Below are positions 50,055 to 59,886 of a DNA stretch of 64,000 nucleotides, piece by piece. The stretch is from Cedecea neteri (lineage in GTDB: Bacteria; Pseudomonadota; Gammaproteobacteria; Enterobacterales; Enterobacteriaceae), in contig NZ_CP009451.1 in assembly GCF_000757825.1 (NCBI RefSeq), positions 868,001-932,000 of the forward strand. Direction: 5' to 3'. Below the pieces are notes generated by a model. That model saw only the letters and a list, made by a program, of their open reading frames with translations, did not search any database and was not told the origin of the DNA. Position 1 is the stretch's first letter, and each line of letters begins with the position of its first letter. The position numbers and the translations under genes are program-made.

Positions 50055-51002
50055 ATGTTTCAGGCAACGATTGTGCACGGCGGCCACGGGCTGCGCTGCG
50101 AAAAACTGGGTAAACCCCTGAACCTGAGCTGGGGCCAGGACGGTGGGGCAGTATTGCACTGGCCGGGAGAATTGCCTGCGGGCTGGCTGCGCGACGCGCT
50201 GGATCAGATGTTTGTTGCCGCGCCTCAGCTTTCAGCCATCGTGCTGCCATACGCCGAATGGCGTGAAGAGCCGCAGGCGCTGGTGCTGTTCGATTTGCTG
50301 AAAAGCGACATTGTTCACCGCGCGACCTTCTGGCAGCTGCCGCTGTGGCTGAGCGCTCCGGCTAATCAGGCTTCCGGTGAGATGGTGTTTGACGCTGAAC
50401 GCGAAATCTATTTCCCGCTCCGCCCCGCTCGACCGACAGGCGAGGTTTATCGCCGTTACGATCCGCGCGTTCGCAAAACGCTGAGCTTCCGGGTAGCCGA
50501 TCCGGCGCTCGACGCCGAGCGTTTTACCCGCTGGATGAACGATCCGCGCGTCGACTATTTCTGGGAGCAAAGCGGCTCGCTGGAGGTTCAAACCGCGTAC
50601 CTGGCGCGCCAGTTGACCGGCAAACACGCTTTCCCGCTGATCGGCTGCTTTGACGACCAGCCGTTCAGCTACTTCGAAATTTACTGGGCGGCAGAAGACC
50701 GCATCGGCCGCCATTATCCGTGGCAGCCGTTCGATCGTGGCCTGCATTTGCTGGTGGGCGAACAGCAGTGGCGCGGCGCGCACTATGTGCAAAGCTGGCT
50801 GCGCGGGCTGACCCACTACCTGCTGCTGGACGAGCCGCGCACGCAGCGTACCGTGCTGGAGCCGCGCGCCGACAATCAGCGCCTGTTCAAGCATCTGGAG
50901 CCTGCGGGCTACGCGACGATCAAAGAGTTTGATTTCCCGCACAAGCGCTCGCGCCTGGTCATGGCTGACCGCCACAACTTCTTTAGCGAGGTAGGCCTGT
51001 AA
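50055..51002 (+). CDS. iucB: N6-hydroxylysine O-acetyltransferase IucB
   Basis: A 315-residue GNAT-like enzyme that acetylates N6-hydroxylysine using acetyl-CoA. The AlcB-type acetyltransferase region is visible around SYFEIYWAAEDRIGRHYPW and FDRGLHLLVGEQQWRG. Its stop TAA shares the A with the iucC ATG. Confidence 0.95.
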   Translation: MFQATIVHGGHGLRCEKLGKPLNLSWGQDGGAVLHWPGELPAGWLRDALDQMFVAAPQLSAIVLPYAEWREEPQALVLFDLLKSDIVHRATFWQLPLWLSAPANQASGEMVFDAEREIYFPLRPARPTGEVYRRYDPRVRKTLSFRVADPALDAERFTRWMNDPRVDYFWEQSGSLEVQTAYLARQLTGKHAFPLIGCFDDQPFSYFEIYWAAEDRIGRHYPWQPFDRGLHLLVGEQQWRGAHYVQSWLRGLTHYLLLDEPRTQRTVLEPRADNQRLFKHLEPAGYATIKEFDFPHKRSRLVMADRHNFFSEVGL

Positions 51003-52735
51003 TGAATCGCAAGGATTGGGATTTTGTTAACCGCCAGCTGGTCGCAAAAATGCTGGCCGAGCTGGAGTACGAGCAGGTTTTTCAGGCCGAGTCGCTGGGC
51101 GAAAACCGCCACTGCATCAGCTTAGCCGGTGCCGAGTGGCAGTTTAACGCCGAGCGAGGCATCTGGGGCTGGCTGTGGATTGATGCGCAGACGCTGCGCT
51201 GCGCGGATGAGCCTGTGTTAGCCCAAACGCTGCTAATGCAGCTCAAGCCGGTGCTGTCGATGAGCGACGCCACCGTGGCCGAGCATATGCAGGATCTGTA
51301 CGCCACGCTGCTGGGCGACCTGCAGTTGCTGAACGCGCGCCGTGGCATGAGCGCAGAAAACCTTATCGATCTGGACGCTGACCGCCTGCAGTGCCTGCTC
51401 AGCGGCCACCCAAAATTTGCCTTTAACAAAGGGCGTCGCGGCTGGGGTAAAGAAGCTCTGGAGCGCTATGCGCCCGAGTATGCCAATACCTTCCGCCTGC
51501 ACTGGCTGGCGGTGAAACGCGAGCATATGGTCTGGCGCTGCGACAGCGAGCTGGATATCCAGCAGCTCATCGCCGCGGCGATGGACGAGCAGGAGCTGGC
51601 CCGCTTTACGCAGGCGTGGCAGGCCAGCGGCCTGGATGACGGCTGGCTTCCGCTGCCGGTGCATCCGTGGCAGTGGCAGCAAAAAATCGCTCTCGACTTT
51701 GTGGCCGATCTGGCCGAAGGCAAGATGGTTTCCCTGGGCGAATTTGGCGACCAGTGGCTGGCCCAGCAGTCGCTGCGCACGCTCACTAACGCCAGCCGCC
51801 AGGGCGGTTTAGACATCAAGCTGCCGCTGACGATTTACAACACTTCCTGCTATCGCGGCATTCCGGGCAAGTACATTGCCGCCGGGCCGCTCGCCTCCCG
51901 CTGGCTGCAAAACGTGTTCACCACGGACAGCACGCTGGTGAAAACCGGGGCGGTTATCCTCGGCGAACCGGCTGCAGGCTACGTCTCCCATGAAGGCTAC
52001 GCCGCGCTTGCTCAGGCCCCCTATCGTTACCAGGAGATGCTGGGCGTTATCTGGCGCGAGAACCCGAGCCGCTGGCTGAAGCCGGACGAAACGCCGATCC
52101 TGATGGCGACCCTGATGGAGTGCGACGAAAACAATCAGCCGCTGATTGGGGCGTATATCGCTCGCTCAGGCCTGGACGCGGAAGCCTGGCTGACGCAGAT
52201 GTTCCGCGTGGTGGTGGTGCCGCTGTACCACCTGCTCTGCCGCTACGGCGTGGCGCTGATTGCCCACGGACAAAATATTACGCTCGCCATGAAAGACGGC
52301 GTGCCGCAGCGCGTGCTGTTGAAGGATTTCCAGGGCGATATGCGTCTGGTGAAGGATGAGTTCCCGGAGATGGACTCCCTGCCTCAGGAAGTGCGGGACG
52401 TAACCGCCCGCCTGAGCGCCGACTACTTAATTCATGATTTGCAGACCGGCCATTTCGTGACGGTGCTGCGCTTTGTTTCGCCGCTCATGGCTCGCCTTGG
52501 CGTGCCGGAGAGACGCTTTTATCAGCTGCTGGCAGCAGTGTTGAGTGATTACATGCGGGAACACCCGCAAATGTCGGCGCGTTTTGCGCTTTTCTCACTC
52601 TTTAAGCCACAAATCATCCGCGTTGTGCTGAACCCGGTAAAACTGACCTGGCCTGACCAGGACGGAGGCAGCCGCATGCTGCCGAATTACCTCGAGGATT
52701 TGCAAAACCCGCTGTGGCTGGTAACCAGGGATTGA
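51002..52735 (+). CDS. iucC: Aerobactin synthetase IucC
   Basis: A 577-residue NIS synthetase that adds the second hydroxamate arm and completes aerobactin. Motifs: GHPKFAFNKGRRGW (substrate loop), HPWQWQQKI, TNASRQGGLDIKLPLTIYNTS and DFQGDMRLVKD. Together with IucA it forms the two-step citrate condensation. It overlaps iucB by one base. Confidence 0.95.
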   Translation: MNRKDWDFVNRQLVAKMLAELEYEQVFQAESLGENRHCISLAGAEWQFNAERGIWGWLWIDAQTLRCADEPVLAQTLLMQLKPVLSMSDATVAEHMQDLYATLLGDLQLLNARRGMSAENLIDLDADRLQCLLSGHPKFAFNKGRRGWGKEALERYAPEYANTFRLHWLAVKREHMVWRCDSELDIQQLIAAAMDEQELARFTQAWQASGLDDGWLPLPVHPWQWQQKIALDFVADLAEGKMVSLGEFGDQWLAQQSLRTLTNASRQGGLDIKLPLTIYNTSCYRGIPGKYIAAGPLASRWLQNVFTTDSTLVKTGAVILGEPAAGYVSHEGYAALAQAPYRYQEMLGVIWRENPSRWLKPDETPILMATLMECDENNQPLIGAYIARSGLDAEAWLTQMFRVVVVPLYHLLCRYGVALIAHGQNITLAMKDGVPQRVLLKDFQGDMRLVKDEFPEMDSLPQEVRDVTARLSADYLIHDLQTGHFVTVLRFVSPLMARLGVPERRFYQLLAAVLSDYMREHPQMSARFALFSLFKPQIIRVVLNPVKLTWPDQDGGSRMLPNYLEDLQNPLWLVTRD

Positions 52736-52738
52736 ATT

Positions 52739-54094
52739 ATGACAAACACTGTTGATTTTATTGGCGTAGGTATCGGCCCGTTTAACCTGAGCATTGCGGC
52801 ACTGTCTCATGAAGCTGAGGGATTTAGCAGCCAGTTCTTTGACGGCCGCCCTGACTTTGCGTGGCATCCGGGCATGCTGGTGCCGGACTGCCATATGCAG
52901 ACCATGTTCCTGAAAGATTTGGTCAGCGCCGTGGCCCCCACCAGCCCGTTCAGCTTTGTGAACTACCTGGTGAAACGTAAAAAATTCTACCGCTTTCTGA
53001 CCACCGAGCTGCGTACCGTTTCGCGCGATGAGTTTTCGGACTACCTGCGCTGGGCCGCAGAGGGCATGGATAACCTGAAGTTTAACCAGACGGTTGAACG
53101 TATTGATTTCGACGAGCAGCGCAAGCTGTTTGTGGTACAGACCGGCCAGGGTGAAACGCTCGCGCGCAATATTTGCCTCGGCATTGGCAAGCAGCCTCAC
53201 CTGCCGCCGTGCGTAAAAACCGCCACGCCGACCTGCTTCCACGCCAGCGAAATGAGCCTGCGCCTGCCGAATCTGGCCGGTAAACGCGTCACCGTAGTCG
53301 GCGGTGGGCAGAGCGGCGCGGATTTGTTCCTTAACGCATTCCGTGGCGCATGGGGCGAAGTCGCCGAAGTTAACTGGGTCTCACGTCGCAATAACTTTAA
53401 CGCGCTGGATGAAGCCGCGTTCGCCAACGAATACTTCACCCCGGAATACGTCTCTGGCTTTGTGGGCCTGAATGAAGATGCGCGCCAGAAGATGCTCGAT
53501 GAGCAGAAAATGACGTCCGACGGCATTACCGCCGATTCGTTGCTGACCATCTATCGCGAGCTTTATCACCGCTTTGAAGTGCTCGGCCAGCCACGCAATG
53601 CGCGCCTGCTGCCGAGCCGCTCGGTCACCGGCCTTGAAAGCCGCGGCCAGGGCTGGCAGCTGCTGTTGGAACATCACCTCGACAAGGGCTATGACACGCT
53701 GGACAGCGACGTGGTTATCTTCGCGACCGGCTACCGCCCAACGCTGCCGCAAATGCTTTCGCCGCTGATGCCGCGCATGACGATGCTCGACGAGTGCAAT
53801 TTCAAGGTGCGCGATGACTTTACGCTGGAGTGGAACGGCCCGGCCGGAAATAACATCTTCGCGGTCAACGCCAGCATGCAAACCCACGGGATTGCCGAGC
53901 CACAGCTGAGCCTGATGGCGTGGCGCTCCGCCAAAATTCTGAATCGCGCGCTGGGGCGTGATTTGTTCGATCTCAGTACGCCGCCCGCGCTGATCCAATG
54001 GCGCAGCGGCAGCCGGGAAAAACCGCAGCACAGTGCTGCTTCCTTAACTCACTATTCCTCTAAATCATTCGAAATGCAGCCCGGCGCTAACTGA
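52739..54094 (+). CDS. iucD: Lysine N6-monooxygenase IucD
   Basis: A 451-residue FAD/NADPH-dependent hydroxylase, the first step of aerobactin synthesis. FAD site IGVGIGPFNLSIAAL near the N-terminus, NADPH site VTVVGGGQSGADLFL (about 182-196), and the ATGYRPTLP motif. A hairpin at 54101-54132 follows, then iutA after 123 bp. Confidence 0.96.
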   Translation: MTNTVDFIGVGIGPFNLSIAALSHEAEGFSSQFFDGRPDFAWHPGMLVPDCHMQTMFLKDLVSAVAPTSPFSFVNYLVKRKKFYRFLTTELRTVSRDEFSDYLRWAAEGMDNLKFNQTVERIDFDEQRKLFVVQTGQGETLARNICLGIGKQPHLPPCVKTATPTCFHASEMSLRLPNLAGKRVTVVGGGQSGADLFLNAFRGAWGEVAEVNWVSRRNNFNALDEAAFANEYFTPEYVSGFVGLNEDARQKMLDEQKMTSDGITADSLLTIYRELYHRFEVLGQPRNARLLPSRSVTGLESRGQGWQLLLEHHLDKGYDTLDSDVVIFATGYRPTLPQMLSPLMPRMTMLDECNFKVRDDFTLEWNGPAGNNIFAVNASMQTHGIAEPQLSLMAWRSAKILNRALGRDLFDLSTPPALIQWRSGSREKPQHSAASLTHYSSKSFEMQPGAN

Positions 54095-54100
54095 GCACAT

Positions 54101-54132
54101 CCCCCGAAACGTAGGCCGCTACGGGACGGGGG
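54101..54132 (+). promoter_or_regulatory. Intercistronic hairpin between iucD and iutA
   Basis: CCCCCG (54101-54106) pairs with CGGGGG (54127-54132), and an inner GTAG-GCCG-CTAC stem sits between two small internal loops. No T-run follows, so it is more likely an mRNA stability or processing element than a terminator. Confidence 0.5.
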
Positions 54133-54217
54133 ATTGCCGTTAACACCGGGACAGATTGAAGGGTAACGAGGACACAGCATATTTGGGCCGATGTTTGTCA
54201 GCCCGTGTGAAGGAACA

Positions 54218-56419
54218 ATGATGATAACCAAAAAGCAAACGCTTTGGGCGCTTAACCCGTTACTGCTCGCCATGATGGCGCCGGCAGTCGCACAGCAAAC
54301 CAGTGACGAGACGATGGTGGTTTCCGCCAACCGCAGCAACCGCACCGTCGCCGAAATGGCCCAAACCACCTGGGTGATTGAACAGGCCGAACTGGAGCAG
54401 CAGATCCAGGGCGGCAAAGAGTTTAAAGACGCGCTGGCCCAGCTGATCCCCGGCCTTGACGTCAGCAGCCAGAGCCGCACCAACTACGGCATGAACGTCC
54501 GTGGTCGCCCGCTGGTAGTACTGGTTGACGGCGTACGCCTCAACTCTTCCCGTACCGACAGCCGCCAGCTGGACTCTATCGATCCGTTCAACATCGATCA
54601 TATTGAAGTTATTTCCGGCGCAACCGCCCTTTACGGCGGCGGCAGTACCGGCGGACTTATCAACATCGTGACCAAAAAAGGCCAGAAGGATACCCAGGTA
54701 GAATTTGAAACCGGGATCAAGAGCGGCTTTAACAGCAGTAAAGATCACGATGAACGCGTCGCCAGCGCCATTTCCGGCGGTAACGACCATATTTCTGGTC
54801 GTGCGTCGGTAGCCTACCAGAAGTTTGGCGGCTGGTTTGACGGCAACGGCGATGCCACGCTGCTGGATAATACCCAGACCGGCCTGCAGTATTCCGACCG
54901 CCTGGACGTGATGGGCACCGGCACGCTGAACATCGACGAAAACCAGCAGCTGCAGTTAGTCACCCAGTATTACAAAAGCAAGGGTGACGATGATTACGGC
55001 CTGAACCTCGGGAAAAACTTCTCCGCCATCAGCGGCTCAAGCAGCCCGTACGTCAGCAAAGGCCTGAATTCTGACCGTGTGCCGGGCACCGAACGTCACC
55101 TGATCAGCATGCAGTATTCCAATAGCGATTTCCTCGGCCAGGAGCTGGTGGGCCAGGTTTACTATCGCGACGAGTCGCTGCTGTTCTATCCGTTCCCGAC
55201 GGTGAATGCGAACAAGAAAGCGACCGCGTTTTCTTCTTCCCAGCAGGATACCAATCAGTACGGCGCGAAGCTGACGATGAACAGCAAGCCGCTCGACGGC
55301 TGGCAGCTGACCTACGGCCTGGACGCCGACCACGAGCGCTTTACCTCTAACCAGATGTTCTTCGATCTGGCGCAGGCCAGCGCCTCCGGCGGCCTGAACA
55401 ATCAGAAGATTTATACCACCGGGCGTTACCCGTCGTATGACATCAGCAACCTGGCCGCCTTCCTGCAGTCCAGCTATGACATCAACGATATCTTTACCCT
55501 GAGCGGCGGCGTGCGCTACCAGTACACCGAGAATAAGATTGATGATTTCATCGGCTTCGCGCAGCAGCAGCAACTTGCGGCCGGTACGGCAAAATCTGCC
55601 GACGCTATCCCTGGCGGCTCCACCGACTACGATAACTTCCTGTTCAACGCCGGTTTGCTGATGCACATCACCGAGCGCCAGCAGGCCTGGCTGAACTTCT
55701 CCCAGGGCGTAGAGCTGCCGGATCCGGGTAAATACTACGGCCGCGGCACCTATGGCGCAGCGGTTAACGGCCATCTGCCGCTGACCAACAGCGTCAACGT
55801 AGACGCCAGCAAGCTGCAGGGCGTGAAGGTTGACTCCTACGAGCTGGGCTGGCGCTACACCGGCGACAACCTGCGCACGCAGATTGCAGCCTACTACTCG
55901 CTGTCCGATAAGAGCGTGCTGGCGAATAAAGACCTGACCATCAGCGTCGTGGACGACAAGCGTCGTATTTACGGCGTGGAAGGCGCGGTAGACTACTTTA
56001 TTCCGGATACCAACTGGAGCACCGGCGCGAACTTTAACGTCCTGAAAACGGAATCTAAGGTTAACGGCAGCTGGCAGAAGTATGACGTGAAGGTGGCAAG
56101 CCCGTCGAAAGCGACTGCCTACATCGGCTGGGCGCCAGATCCGTGGAGCCTTCGCGTGCAGAGCACCACCTCCTTTAACGTGAGCGACGCGGCAGGCTAC
56201 AGCGTAGACGGCTATACCACCGTCGACCTGCTCGGCAGCTACGATCTTCCGGTGGGTAAACTCAGCTTCAGCGTAGAAAACGTCTTTGACCGTGACTACA
56301 CCACCGTCTGGGGCCAGCGTGCACCGCTGTACTACAGCCCGGGCTATGGCCCTGCTTCACTGTATGACTACAAAGGCCGCGGCCGCACCTTCGGCATGAA
56401 CTACTCCGTTAAGTTCTAA
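54218..56419 (+). CDS. iutA: Ferric aerobactin TonB-dependent outer-membrane receptor IutA
   Basis: A 733-residue receptor. It has a signal peptide (MMITKKQTLWALNPLLLAMM..., cleavage near residue 25), a TonB box (DETMVVSA), a plug domain (about 50-160), and a 22-strand barrel ending in the C-terminal aromatic-terminated RTFGMNYSVKF, which is the sorting signal. It is very similar to the pColV receptor as I recall it. It imports ferric aerobactin and is the receptor for cloacin DF13. AAGGAAC lies before the double ATG. A 10-bp hairpin (56429-56452) follows without a T-run. Confidence 0.97.
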   Translation: MMITKKQTLWALNPLLLAMMAPAVAQQTSDETMVVSANRSNRTVAEMAQTTWVIEQAELEQQIQGGKEFKDALAQLIPGLDVSSQSRTNYGMNVRGRPLVVLVDGVRLNSSRTDSRQLDSIDPFNIDHIEVISGATALYGGGSTGGLINIVTKKGQKDTQVEFETGIKSGFNSSKDHDERVASAISGGNDHISGRASVAYQKFGGWFDGNGDATLLDNTQTGLQYSDRLDVMGTGTLNIDENQQLQLVTQYYKSKGDDDYGLNLGKNFSAISGSSSPYVSKGLNSDRVPGTERHLISMQYSNSDFLGQELVGQVYYRDESLLFYPFPTVNANKKATAFSSSQQDTNQYGAKLTMNSKPLDGWQLTYGLDADHERFTSNQMFFDLAQASASGGLNNQKIYTTGRYPSYDISNLAAFLQSSYDINDIFTLSGGVRYQYTENKIDDFIGFAQQQQLAAGTAKSADAIPGGSTDYDNFLFNAGLLMHITERQQAWLNFSQGVELPDPGKYYGRGTYGAAVNGHLPLTNSVNVDASKLQGVKVDSYELGWRYTGDNLRTQIAAYYSLSDKSVLANKDLTISVVDDKRRIYGVEGAVDYFIPDTNWSTGANFNVLKTESKVNGSWQKYDVKVASPSKATAYIGWAPDPWSLRVQSTTSFNVSDAAGYSVDGYTTVDLLGSYDLPVGKLSFSVENVFDRDYTTVWGQRAPLYYSPGYGPASLYDYKGRGRTFGMNYSVKF

Positions 56420-56428
56420 GCTGCTCCC

Positions 56429-56452
56429 CTTGCCCGGCGCCTGCCGGGCAAG
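56429..56452 (+). terminator. Hairpin after iutA
   Basis: CTTGCCCGGC-GCCT-GCCGGGCAAG, a 10-bp perfect stem. No T-run follows, so its termination strength is uncertain. Confidence 0.55.
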
Positions 56453-56552
56453 TTCACTCGCTTACCCTTCCTAACAGTTTATCCCTCGACCAGCGCCAAA
56501 TAGTCTTTTAAAAATAAGGGATATTTAAGCCTCTCTTATGACCGGAGACGAT

Positions 56553-57572
56553 ATGCAAATTGGGTTTATTGGCGTGGGCAGCGTGATAGAAACGGCTTAT
56601 CTGCCGGCCATTCAGCGGCTTTCCCGGCGGGATGTGGTTTGCTATGGCTTTGATCCCGCGCCACGCTACCGTTCAGAATCCATTACGCTGTTACCGTCTT
56701 TGCCGCAGCTTTTAGCGCTGCCTTTGGACTTAGTCTTTATCACCACCTCATCGCTCCAGCATCTGCCGATGCTTAAAAGCGTGCTGCAGCAAAGCCCGGT
56801 GCCCGTGGTGGTGGAAAAACCTGTCGCGGCCACGCGACAGCAGCTTGATGAACTTGACGCCCTGCTAAGCGACCCGGCCGTTGCCGCCAGGGTTCTCGCC
56901 CTGGATCACTGGATGGTGAGAACCGATGCGGCACGGTTTATTGAGCGCCTGGAAGATATCGACCGTATTGAGGGCTTTTTACTTGAGCCGAGCGGCTTTA
57001 ATGCCGCCGGAGAGCCCATCGCGCTCAATTTTGCCACCGGCGAGCCCGATACTCGCGAGCTGCGCCATCCGGACGGCGTTATCGTGGATATCGGCACGCA
57101 CGTGCTGGCGATGATGCGGGAAACGTTGATGCAGGCAGGTGCCGACGAGTCGCTGGAGCTTGAATTGTTGCTGGCCAAAGACCGGCCCGGCAACGGTATT
57201 TTACCCGGCGACTTCACCACCGCAGAAGGCCAGGCGCTGCTGCGCGGCCAGCTTGGCGGGGTCCCCTGCGTACTGCAACTGAACAAATACGCCGGACCAG
57301 CCGGGGGGCAAAAAGGAATAAATATCGTGCTGAAAAATGGCAGCGTGATTGCCGTCGACCGCCGTGGCACAGAGGAAACGCTGACCATAGACGACGAACC
57401 CGAGCTGAACATGAGCGGCCCGCTGTACGACCGCTGCCTGAGCGAAGTTATTTTTGGCGACGAAACGCTGTTTGAGCGGTCGCCGCAGGCAATACCCGCC
57501 TTAACCCGCCGCAGAATGCAGGAAGTCAGGGCCTTACTGACGTTGCAACAAACGCTGCGTGGCGAGCACTAA
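56553..57572 (+). CDS. Gfo/Idh/MocA family oxidoreductase
   Basis: A 339-residue protein with a Rossmann N-terminus (MQIGFIGVGSVIETAYLPAI), the family EKP motif in VPVVVEKPVAA (Lys is a common catalytic residue) and a C-terminal alpha/beta domain. NAD(P)-dependent dehydrogenase activity on a sugar or similar polyol is typical. ATG 56553 is preferred to 56538 since GGAG lies at good spacing from it. The gene follows iutA after a hairpin and before ycfJ; whether it has anything to do with iron uptake is unclear. Its substrate is not known. Confidence 0.85.
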   Translation: MQIGFIGVGSVIETAYLPAIQRLSRRDVVCYGFDPAPRYRSESITLLPSLPQLLALPLDLVFITTSSLQHLPMLKSVLQQSPVPVVVEKPVAATRQQLDELDALLSDPAVAARVLALDHWMVRTDAARFIERLEDIDRIEGFLLEPSGFNAAGEPIALNFATGEPDTRELRHPDGVIVDIGTHVLAMMRETLMQAGADESLELELLLAKDRPGNGILPGDFTTAEGQALLRGQLGGVPCVLQLNKYAGPAGGQKGINIVLKNGSVIAVDRRGTEETLTIDDEPELNMSGPLYDRCLSEVIFGDETLFERSPQAIPALTRRRMQEVRALLTLQQTLRGEH

Positions 57573-57578
57573 AAACGC

Positions 57579-57604
57579 AAAACCCGCCGTGGCTGGCGGG
57601 TTTT
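57579..57604. terminator. Bidirectional terminator between the oxidoreductase and ycfJ
   Basis: AAAACCCGCC-GTGGCT-GGCGGGTTTT, 10-bp stem with T-runs on both strands. Confidence 0.85.
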
Positions 57605-57619
57605 CTTTAACGCTGGATA

Positions 57620-58156
57620 TCAGGCTTTGTTCAGCACCAGCTGGCCTTTGCTATCCAGAGGGATCTGGGTGCCGGGGTCTTTATCCATGCGGATTTTACC
57701 CTGCTGATCGCCGATTTTGTAGGTGACGTCATAGCCGAGCATTTTCTCTGACTTGTCATACACCGTCTTACAGCGCTGCTGGGAGGTGGTATAAGTGTCC
57801 CCATCCTGCATCGCGCCCTGCACCTGGTTCCCGGCATAACCGCCGCCCAGCGCACCGACGACCGTGGCAACATCTTTCCCGCGACCGCCGCCAAACTGAT
57901 GACCCAGTACGCCACCGGCCACCGCACCCAGGGCAGAACCCAGAATACGGTTCTCATCCTGGACAGGCTTACGGTGCGTCACGGCCACATTCCGGCATTC
58001 CTGACGCGGCGTTTTTACCGTTTCCTTGATTGGCGTCGCAGACACCACCTGTGCATACTGGGGACCACGGTCAAACACGTTCAAACTGGCTACCGCAGCC
58101 ACGCCCAGCGCAGCGGCCACGCCAATACCAATACCCGCTAACATTGATTTATTCAC
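57620..58156 (-). CDS. ycfJ: YcfJ, glycine-zipper 2TM domain protein
   Basis: A 178-residue protein beginning with a GTG at 58156 preceded by GGAGGATGTCC. It has an N-terminal hydrophobic anchor (AGIGIGVAAALGVAAVASLN), a Cys pair, and the glycine-zipper stretch GSALGAVAGGVLGHQFGGG and GALGGGYAGNQ that typifies Rick_17kDa/2TM proteins. From memory it is nearly identical to E. coli YcfJ, whose function is loosely tied to biofilm and envelope stress. Position next to ndh is conserved. Confidence 0.94.
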   Translation of the reverse strand: MNKSMLAGIGIGVAAALGVAAVASLNVFDRGPQYAQVVSATPIKETVKTPRQECRNVAVTHRKPVQDENRILGSALGAVAGGVLGHQFGGGRGKDVATVVGALGGGYAGNQVQGAMQDGDTYTTSQQRCKTVYDKSEKMLGYDVTYKIGDQQGKIRMDKDPGTQIPLDSKGQLVLNKA

Positions 58157-58324
58157 AGGACATCCTCCTGACCTTGTTGTTAACCTAATTTTGCACTGCG
58201 GTGACAGCTTTGAGAAATCAGACAACGGATCAAAAGTGCGGGATTGTGTGGCGACAAGGCGTGTTTAAGACAACTCTGAGCCGCCACTTAGGAATATGCC
58301 GAGTTTTATGCTGGTTACCGGCAA

Positions 58325-58352
58325 TAAAAAACCCGGCGCGGTGGCCGGGTTT
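58325..58352 (-). terminator. Terminator of ndh
   Basis: ACCCGGC-GCGGTG-GCCGGGT, followed on the minus strand by TTTTTTATT. Confidence 0.85.
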
Positions 58353-58367
58353 CAAAAGAGTAAAAAC

Positions 58368-59672
58368 TCAGTGCAGCTTCAGGCGCGGGCGGATCACCCG
58401 GTTGATGCTGCCTACCAGCATCATCAGGCCGGTTTTAAAGTAGCCGTGCAGCGCAATCTGGTGCATACGGTACAGGGAGATGTACACGAAGCGGGCGATG
58501 CGGCCTTCTACCATCATCGAGCCGCGCATCAGGTTACCCATCAGGCTGCCGACGGTGGAGAATTTGGACAGCGAAACCAGCGAGCCGTGATCTTTGTAAC
58601 TGTAGGCTTTGAGCGGCTGGCCTTTCATCTGCGCAAGAATGTTGGTCAATGCGCGGGAAGCCATCTGGTGCGCAGCCTGAGCGCGTGGAGGCACGAAGCC
58701 ACCTTCAGGACGAGCGCAGGAAGCGCAGTCGCCGATTGCGTAGATATCCGGGTCGCGCGTGGTCTGCAGCGTCGGCTCAACCACCAGCTGGTTAATGCGG
58801 TTAGTCTCAAGGCCGCCGATATCTTTCATAAAGTCTGGCGCTTTGATCCCCGCCGCCCAGACCATCAGGTCCGCCTCGATAAACTCGCCGTCTTTGGTGT
58901 TCAGGCCATGCGCTTCGGCGCTGGTGACCATGGTTTGCGTCAGCACGCGAACGCCAAGCTTGGTCAGTTCGCTGTGTGCTGCGGCGGAAATACGTGGCGG
59001 CAGCGCAGGCAGGATACGCTCCCCGGCTTCCACCAGCGTGACGTTCAGCGCTTCGTTAGTCAGCCCTTTGTAGCCGTAGCTGTGCAGCTGCTTAACGGCG
59101 TTATGCAGTTCAGCGGACAGCTCAACCCCGGTCGCCCCACCGCCGACGATAGCGATGTTAACCTTGCCGCTCGCGCCGAGGTTTGAGGAGTACTTCAGGA
59201 ACAGGTTCAGCATCTCAGAATGGAAGCGACGCGCCTGGTGTGGGTTGTCGAGGAAGATGCAGTTTTCTTTTACGCCAGGGGTGTTGAAGTCGTTGGAGGT
59301 ACTCCCCAGGGCCATCACCAGCGTGTCGTAAGGCACCTTACGCTCTGGCACCAGCAGCTCGCCCTTCTCATCGCGCAGCTCGGCGATGGTCAGCGTTTTG
59401 CTTTCACGGTTGATGTCCACCACGGAGCCCAGCTGGAACTGGAAGTTATGGTTGCGCGCGTGCGCCAGGTAGCTCAACGCATCCACGCCTTCATCCAGCG
59501 AACCGGTTGCCACTTCATGCAGCAGCGGCTTCCACAGGTGGCTGTGGTTACGGTCTACCAGGGTGATTTTGGCTTTTTTGCCGCGGCCCAGTTTTTTACC
59601 CAGCTGAGTCGCCAGCTCCAGACCACCAGCCCCACCGCCGACAATCACTATTTTTTTCAATGGTGTAGTCAA
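58368..59672 (-). CDS. ndh: NADH:quinone oxidoreductase II (NDH-2)
   Basis: A 434-residue single-subunit flavoprotein that passes electrons from NADH to ubiquinone without pumping protons. FAD site [22 protein letters not shown] site [20 protein letters not shown], and the C-terminal membrane-anchoring region are intact. Upstream lies an FNR box, so oxygen-dependent repression fits. Confidence 0.97.
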   Translation of the reverse strand: MTTPLKKIVIVGGGAGGLELATQLGKKLGRGKKAKITLVDRNHSHLWKPLLHEVATGSLDEGVDALSYLAHARNHNFQFQLGSVVDINRESKTLTIAELRDEKGELLVPERKVPYDTLVMALGSTSNDFNTPGVKENCIFLDNPHQARRFHSEMLNLFLKYSSNLGASGKVNIAIVGGGATGVELSAELHNAVKQLHSYGYKGLTNEALNVTLVEAGERILPALPPRISAAAHSELTKLGVRVLTQTMVTSAEAHGLNTKDGEFIEADLMVWAAGIKAPDFMKDIGGLETNRINQLVVEPTLQTTRDPDIYAIGDCASCARPEGGFVPPRAQAAHQMASRALTNILAQMKGQPLKAYSYKDHGSLVSLSKFSTVGSLMGNLMRGSMMVEGRIARFVYISLYRMHQIALHGYFKTGLMMLVGSINRVIRPRLKLH

Positions 59673-59806
59673 CTTGACCCCCTAAAATATTAACCAATTG
59701 TTAATTAAAAGTTATCTAAATAGCCTTTAATTAACAAAGGGTTACTGCACGTTTAACGCTTAACTTTACCGAGAATAACATGAAGGGTGCATTGGTCATA
59801 CCAAAA

Positions 59807-59820
59807 TTGATATACATCAA
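59807..59820 (-). promoter_or_regulatory. FNR box upstream of ndh
   Basis: TTGAT-ATAC-ATCAA is a perfect match to the FNR consensus TTGAT-N4-ATCAA. In E. coli, FNR represses ndh through such sites. The box lies about 135-148 bp upstream of the ndh start. Confidence 0.8.
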
Positions 59821-59841
59821 TTTTTATGCCGAAAAGATAAA

Positions 59842-59867
59842 CAAAAGGCCAGCACGAGGCTGGCCTG
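59842..59867 (-). terminator. Terminator of ycfP
   Basis: AGGCCAGC-CTCGT-GCTGGCCT on the minus strand followed by TTTGTTT. Confidence 0.8.
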
Positions 59868-59886
59868 TTTTAGTGCGCGGGAAAAA

